Notes under the pieces: generated by a model
Told to the model about the DNA's origin: nothing
What the model saw: only the letters and a program-made list of their open reading frames with translations
Databases searched by the model: none
Program-made: the position numbers and the translations under genes
Assembly (NCBI GenBank): GCA_900547585.1
Contig: URHD01000077.1
Span: 1-8,821 of the forward strand
Source: an uncultured bacterium
GTDB lineage: Bacteria; Cyanobacteriota; Vampirovibrionia; Gastranaerophilales; Gastranaerophilaceae
Length of the DNA: 8,821 nt
Direction of reading: 5' to 3'
In this document: one piece after another, positions 5,800-8,821 of the stretch
Layout of the letters: every line of letters begins with the position of its first letter
Numbering within the stretch: position 1 is the stretch's first letter

Positions 5800-7035
5800 A
5801 TGGCAGACATTAGAATCGTAAAAACGGGTTCTGATACCTATTCCGTTATCAAAGACGGAAAAACAATCACCGCAAAAGACACGGACGGTGACGGAAAGTT
5901 GACGGCAAAAGACGGCGCAATCGGTCTTTCGCAGGAAGAATGGACTGCTGTGGTTAAAGCACAGTCAAACCCTGTCAAATCAACTAACTCCTCCTCTGCA
6001 TCATCAGTTTCCGTATTCTCTTCACAATATGAACCTGCAGAAAATATCTGGCAGTATGCTACAAACTATGCAGGGCGTACTATCTCATATCCTATGGACT
6101 CTCTTGCTGCTTATAACGACGGGCAGGTATGGAATTATGTAAATTCTGTGAATAATGGCTGGAACAGCTGGCTCATGCAGATGAATAAACTCACTGCGTT
6201 TCTGAAAGCTTATGATGCAGAAACCATGAAGCTTTGGGCTGAAATATTTAAAACAACACCTGGTTCAACAGTTATAGAAAGCGAGGAATCTAAGAAGAAA
6301 AAAGAAACAACAGAAGACACTGAAGCTGTTAAAAAGCTCAAAGAGGAAGTCGAAAAGCTCAAAAAAGAACTTGAAGAGCGTAGCACTGTGAAATCTTATA
6401 GAGATTCATTAAAAGATACGGGCGAATTTGACCTGAAAGTACAAAATATTGCCGAAAAAATGAAAGAAGGCATGAAAGGTTTGAACTTCCTGGGAATGTT
6501 CGGTAATGTCGGCGGCGACAAGCGTGTTGCTGACACAATGAATGACATTACACCCGAAAATGTTGTCGAAGTAATGGAATATTACAAGACAGAAATCTGT
6601 GATAAAGGCTACATGGGTGATGATTACAACCTTATTGAGTCAATATATGATGATTTTAGCGGCAAAAAATATACGTCAAAAATTACGCACCTGAAAAATG
6701 CGCTCGCTGACAGAGCAACGGCTTTAATAGCTGATTATGGCGAAAAATGTCCGATTTCAGCGGCAGAAATTGAAAAATTCAAGGCTGATGTGGATGCGAA
6801 AAAAGGCAGCGCTTCTGAAATACCCAAAGTCTTTGAAGAGTTTAAAAACAAGCTCAAAAAAGCGGAAGGCGGTATTGACAGAAAAATTACGCCGGAGAAA
6901 AAAGAAGAAACGACAACCACCACAACAAAAACAACTGAAACAACAACGTCTTCTTCTAAATCTGAATCATCCTCTTCAACTTCGGAAACGAAATCGTCTT
7001 CAGAAGCAAAAAAGCAAGAAAAAGATAAAAAATAA
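5800..7035 (+). CDS. Dockerin/EF-hand-loop protein with coiled coil and Thr/Ser/Lys-rich tail (411 aa)
   Basis: The family is unknown, but the architecture is readable. Residues 1-26 form a short polar start without a signal peptide. Residues 27-38 (DTDGDGKLTAKD) match a calcium-binding EF-hand loop with Asp at positions 1, 3, 5 and 12 and Gly at 6; the final Asp is typical of dockerin-type loops. A Ser-rich linker (61-75) leads to an aromatic segment rich in Tyr, Trp and Asn (about 77-150). A charged coiled coil (about 171-194, EAVKKLKEEVEKLKKELEER) follows, then a helical domain (about 205-355). The last 45 residues are almost only Thr, Ser, Lys and Glu. The start has a good AGAGGA site. 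The gene is monocistronic: a strong terminator follows. Only one EF-hand loop is present, whereas true dockerins have two, so calcium binding is plausible but not proven. Export without a classical signal, or a cytoplasmic scaffold role, are both open. Confidence 0.88.
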   Translation: MADIRIVKTGSDTYSVIKDGKTITAKDTDGDGKLTAKDGAIGLSQEEWTAVVKAQSNPVKSTNSSSASSVSVFSSQYEPAENIWQYATNYAGRTISYPMDSLAAYNDGQVWNYVNSVNNGWNSWLMQMNKLTAFLKAYDAETMKLWAEIFKTTPGSTVIESEESKKKKETTEDTEAVKKLKEEVEKLKKELEERSTVKSYRDSLKDTGEFDLKVQNIAEKMKEGMKGLNFLGMFGNVGGDKRVADTMNDITPENVVEVMEYYKTEICDKGYMGDDYNLIESIYDDFSGKKYTSKITHLKNALADRATALIADYGEKCPISAAEIEKFKADVDAKKGSASEIPKVFEEFKNKLKKAEGGIDRKITPEKKEETTTTTTKTTETTTSSSKSESSSSTSETKSSSEAKKQEKDKK

Positions 7036-7095
7036 CTAAATTAATATCTCGTAAATTATTTCCTCGGTTTATTTTTAAGGTAGGTAGGTTTTTAT

Positions 7096-7124
7096 AAGGG
7101 TGCCATATGCACCCTTTTTATTTT
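7096..7124 (+). terminator. Factor-independent terminator after the 411-aa gene
   Basis: An 8-bp perfect stem AAGGGTGC/GCACCCTT (7096-7103, 7109-7116) closes on the loop CATAT and is followed by TTTTTATTTT on the plus strand. It ends about 60 bases after the stop codon and separates this gene from the tadZ unit. Confidence 0.9.
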
Positions 7125-7126
7125 GC

Positions 7127-7155
7127 CTGACAAATGCCCGAAATTATAGTAAAAT
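7127..7155 (+). promoter_or_regulatory. Probable sigma70-type promoter of the tadZ unit
   Basis: CTGACA (7127-7132) and TAAAAT (7150-7155) are separated by exactly 17 bases, each with five of six consensus bases. An overlapping alternative is TTGCCT (7123-7128) with TATAGT (7145-7150), spacing 16. Either starts transcription shortly before the AAGGG ribosome-binding site (7170-7174). The promoter abuts the terminator of the preceding gene. Confidence 0.6.
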
Positions 7156-7181
7156 AAAATCCGGAAGATAAGGGCTTTTAT

Positions 7182-8327
7182 ATGGATAAAAAATTAAATG
7201 TAATTATTGCCGATTCAGATGCAACTTTAAGAAATATTTTGAAGAGCTATTTGAAAAATATTGATACAGCTCAGCTCTGCGCGGAATTTGGTGCGCCGGA
7301 GGAATGCATTGATACGGTGAAAAACACCGCTGATTGTGTTTTGATTATAGATTTGGCAGCACAAAACGCGTTGCAGACGATTTCTTTGCTCCATCAGAGT
7401 GCAAGGCATGTTAAAATCATCGCACTTTCTGACTTATCCACGACTTCTTCAATAATCAGGGCTCTCAGGGCAGGTGCTTGCGAATATCTGACAAAGCCGG
7501 TCACAGAAACCGCTTTTTGCAGCTTGATTAGGGCTTTTTCGGAGAATGATGACGAGGCAGGCTCAAATTCCTGCAAAGTTATTTCCACTTTTTCAAACAA
7601 AGGCGGAATCGGGAAAACCTCTATTGCCGTTAATACAGCTGTGGAAATTGCTGATATGACAAAGGAAAAAGTTGCGCTTATTGATTTGAATCTCCAACTC
7701 GGTGATGTTTCTACGTTTCTTGATTTGAATCCGGGGTTTGATATTGCATATATTGTAAAAAATCTCGACAATATGGATGATTCCGAGCTTATTCAGTCGC
7801 TTTCGCAGTATAAAAACTCCACTTTATACGTTGTTGCTGATCCTGTTAATATTGAAAAATCCAAGGAAATCAGCTCAGAGCAGATTGAGGCCCTCATAAA
7901 AAGGCTTAAAAAGATTTTTTCTTATATAATTATTGATGTAAGTACCAGTATTGATGCAAAATCCATAAAAGCACTCGATATCTCGGATGTTATTCTTTTG
8001 ATTGCTATTGTGAATCTTCCCGCAATCAGAAACCTGCAAAGATGCAAAAGTCTCTTTGAAAAACTCGGTTACAGTGCAGAAAAAATCAAACTTGTGCTCA
8101 ACAGATATATGGAAAACGAGGAAATCAAGACTTCAGACATTGAAGATGTTGTCAAACAAAAAGTTTACTGGAAAATTCCGAACAATTATCTTACAATGAT
8201 GTCAGCCGTAAACAAAGGCGAACCCGTAAACCGCATCAATCCTGATTCCAACATCGCGGTCAACTATAAAGAGTTTGCCTCAAAGCTTTGCGACTACTTA
8301 ATAACAAGCAGATTACAAAATAAATAG
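7182..8327 (+). CDS. tadZ: Tad/Flp pilus assembly ATPase TadZ/CpaE (receiver + MinD/ParA-like)
   Basis: The 381-residue product has the two-domain layout of TadZ/CpaE, which places the Tad (Flp) pilus machine at the inner membrane. Residues 1-118 are a response-regulator receiver-like domain with D11, a candidate phosphorylated D57 (VLIIDLAA), S83 and K105 (LTKP). Residues 130-375 are a MinD/ParA-type ATPase. They contain a deviant Walker A NKGGIGKTS (139-147, with signature lysine K140 and P-loop lysine K145), the switch segment DLNLQLGDVSTFLDL (168-182), a Walker B-like YIIIDVS (248-254) and VLNRY (305-309). The DLNLQLGDV stretch is close to the CpaE-type D.D.QFGDV, which favours TadZ/CpaE over MinD or ParA. 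The start has AAGGG seven bases upstream. The gene begins a new transcription unit and is followed 15 bases later by another gene in the same direction. Other tad genes probably lie beyond the right edge. Confidence 0.85.
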   Translation: MDKKLNVIIADSDATLRNILKSYLKNIDTAQLCAEFGAPEECIDTVKNTADCVLIIDLAAQNALQTISLLHQSARHVKIIALSDLSTTSSIIRALRAGACEYLTKPVTETAFCSLIRAFSENDDEAGSNSCKVISTFSNKGGIGKTSIAVNTAVEIADMTKEKVALIDLNLQLGDVSTFLDLNPGFDIAYIVKNLDNMDDSELIQSLSQYKNSTLYVVADPVNIEKSKEISSEQIEALIKRLKKIFSYIIIDVSTSIDAKSIKALDISDVILLIAIVNLPAIRNLQRCKSLFEKLGYSAEKIKLVLNRYMENEEIKTSDIEDVVKQKVYWKIPNNYLTMMSAVNKGEPVNRINPDSNIAVNYKEFASKLCDYLITSRLQNK

Positions 8328-8342
8328 ATACAGGAAAGAAAA

Positions 8343-8726
8343 ATGGCACTGAAAGATAGAATTAAAAAAAACTCGAATATTGACGAAATCTTAGAAGAAA
8401 CAAGCGTTACACTTGAAGATGTTACGATGGAAAGTTTTGAAATCCCCATCAAAACTCTGACAAAAAAAATCTTAAAAGTCCAGGATAATGCAAAACTCGG
8501 CGCAATCCTCAAAGAAGTAGCAAAATTCCTTAGCTCCCTTTCCGATGAGGGGGCGCATTTGACGCTGGACGGGAACTTTGACATTGGCAAAAAGGCTCTT
8601 ATTAACTGCCTTTTGATGAATGTTACGGGTGAGGCTTCTTTTGAGGCTGAAAAATCTGAAAGTGTTCCAAAACTCCTGAGAAAAAGAAAATCTTTGCGTG
8701 ACAAAATGCAAAAACCGGAAGAATAA
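8343..8726 (+). CDS. Unknown protein co-transcribed with tadZ (127 aa)
   Basis: I do not recognise this 127-residue protein. It has no signal peptide and no membrane helix. The N-terminal 50 residues are acidic and helical (NIDEILEETSVTLEDV, then a Lys-rich helix). The middle (about 50-98) looks like a small mixed fold with LSSLSDEGAHLTLDG and a hydrophobic helix ALINCLLMNV (85-94). The C-terminus (about 108-127) is very basic (KLLRKRKSLRDK). It begins 15 bases after the tadZ stop with AGGA 7 bases before the ATG, so it is almost surely in the same operon. That position suggests a small partner of TadZ or of the Tad secretion ATPase, but this is inferred from position only. Its codon use looks like that of its neighbours. 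Confidence 0.82.
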   Translation: MALKDRIKKNSNIDEILEETSVTLEDVTMESFEIPIKTLTKKILKVQDNAKLGAILKEVAKFLSSLSDEGAHLTLDGNFDIGKKALINCLLMNVTGEASFEAEKSESVPKLLRKRKSLRDKMQKPEE

Positions 8727-8791
8727 AAGCGCTAAGTCTAAAATATTTAAAAATGTCCGAGAAAAATTCGTGATAAGGAACACTCTGCCGA

Positions 8792-8820
8792 GCAAAAGGT
8801 GACTAAATGTCACGTTTTGC
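8792..8820. repeat. 29-bp near-perfect palindrome at the right edge
   Basis: GCAAAA-G-GTGAC (8792-8803) and GTCAC-G-TTTTGC (8809-8820) are inverted copies with a single central G/G mismatch per arm and a TAAAT loop. It could act as a bidirectional terminator-like hairpin behind the 127-residue gene, as an operator, or as an RNA hairpin that hides the AGGTGA ribosome-binding site of a gene starting in its loop. Confidence 0.6.
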
Positions 8821-8821
8821 G
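8807..8821 (+). CDS. Possible start of the next gene (partial, 5 codons visible)
   Basis: An ATG at 8807 is preceded by AGGTGA (8797-8802) at a short but usable distance, and reads M-S-R-F-A to the end of the window. It lies 80 bases after the stop of the 127-residue gene in the same direction, where a further tad gene would be expected. Too little is visible to identify it, and the surrounding palindrome offers another explanation for the site. Confidence 0.3.

Noticed and set aside
6737..7039. 100-codon plus-strand frame rich in Lys, Arg and Gln at the end of the 411-residue gene
   Set aside because: It is the frame-shifted reading of the low-complexity Thr/Ser/Lys tail; the tail frame continues the gene naturally to its stop.
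7394..7771. 125-codon minus-strand open frame inside tadZ
   Set aside because: It is antisense to clearly recognised receiver and Walker motifs and has no independent support.
7182..8327. Calling the ATPase a chromosome-partition ParA or division-site MinD
   Set aside because: The N-terminal receiver-like domain and the DLNLQLGDV segment are TadZ/CpaE features, and no parB, minC or minE neighbour is present.
8294..8813. Minus-strand open frames of 136 and 113 codons over the 127-residue gene
   Set aside because: They are very rich in Phe, Ser and Leu, overlap each other, and lie opposite a gene with a good ribosome-binding site in an operon.

Overview
The window is AT-rich bacterial chromosomal DNA. 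It holds eight supported protein genes, one probable gene start at the right edge, several factor-independent terminators and promoters, and one compound inverted-repeat element. No rRNA, tRNA, CRISPR array, transposase or phage gene was seen. The best guess for the source is an uncultured gut-type member of the non-photosynthetic cyanobacterial sister group (Gastranaerophilales/Vampirovibrionia, formerly Melainabacteria). This is inference. It rests on a large tryptophan-containing alpha-helical protein and a Thr/Ser/Lys-tailed protein of a style I associate with that group, on a Tad-type pilus ATPase, and on a small rsmH-ftsL operon that does not continue into ftsI. Only a database search could confirm it.

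Layout. Positions 1-56 are a GC-rich, hairpin-forming stretch that may be the tail of a neighbouring gene or RNA. Positions 68-636 hold two small minus-strand genes: a 60-residue protein of unknown function and a 62-residue single-pass membrane protein with an excellent sigma70-type promoter. Positions 772-3720 encode a 982-residue protein on the plus strand, predicted soluble and mostly helical, with degenerate internal duplications. Its stop codon lies 2 bp from the stop of a converging minus-strand operon (5448 to 3723): rsmH (16S rRNA m4C1402 methyltransferase), an FtsL-like division protein that starts at TTG, and a TPR protein with a C-terminal membrane anchor.

The 351-bp divergent gap 5449-5799 carries a compound palindrome made of two inverted 32-bp half-copies whose differences are partly compensatory. 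Its outer edge appears to supply the -35 box of the rsmH promoter, which may give a nearly leaderless message. Next, on the plus strand, come a 411-residue protein with an EF-hand/dockerin-like calcium loop, a coiled coil and a low-complexity tail, and then a clear terminator. A new promoter follows, and behind it a TadZ/CpaE pilus-localisation ATPase with a well-preserved receiver domain and an unknown 127-residue partner gene. At the right edge an imperfect 29-bp palindrome overlaps a possible ribosome-binding site and start codon.

How the parts fit. rsmH and ftsL link ribosome maturation and cell division in one transcript. The tadZ unit is probably the start or middle of a Tad/Flp pilus operon that continues past the window. 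The 982- and 411-residue proteins are the least understood parts and the best candidates for undescribed biology.
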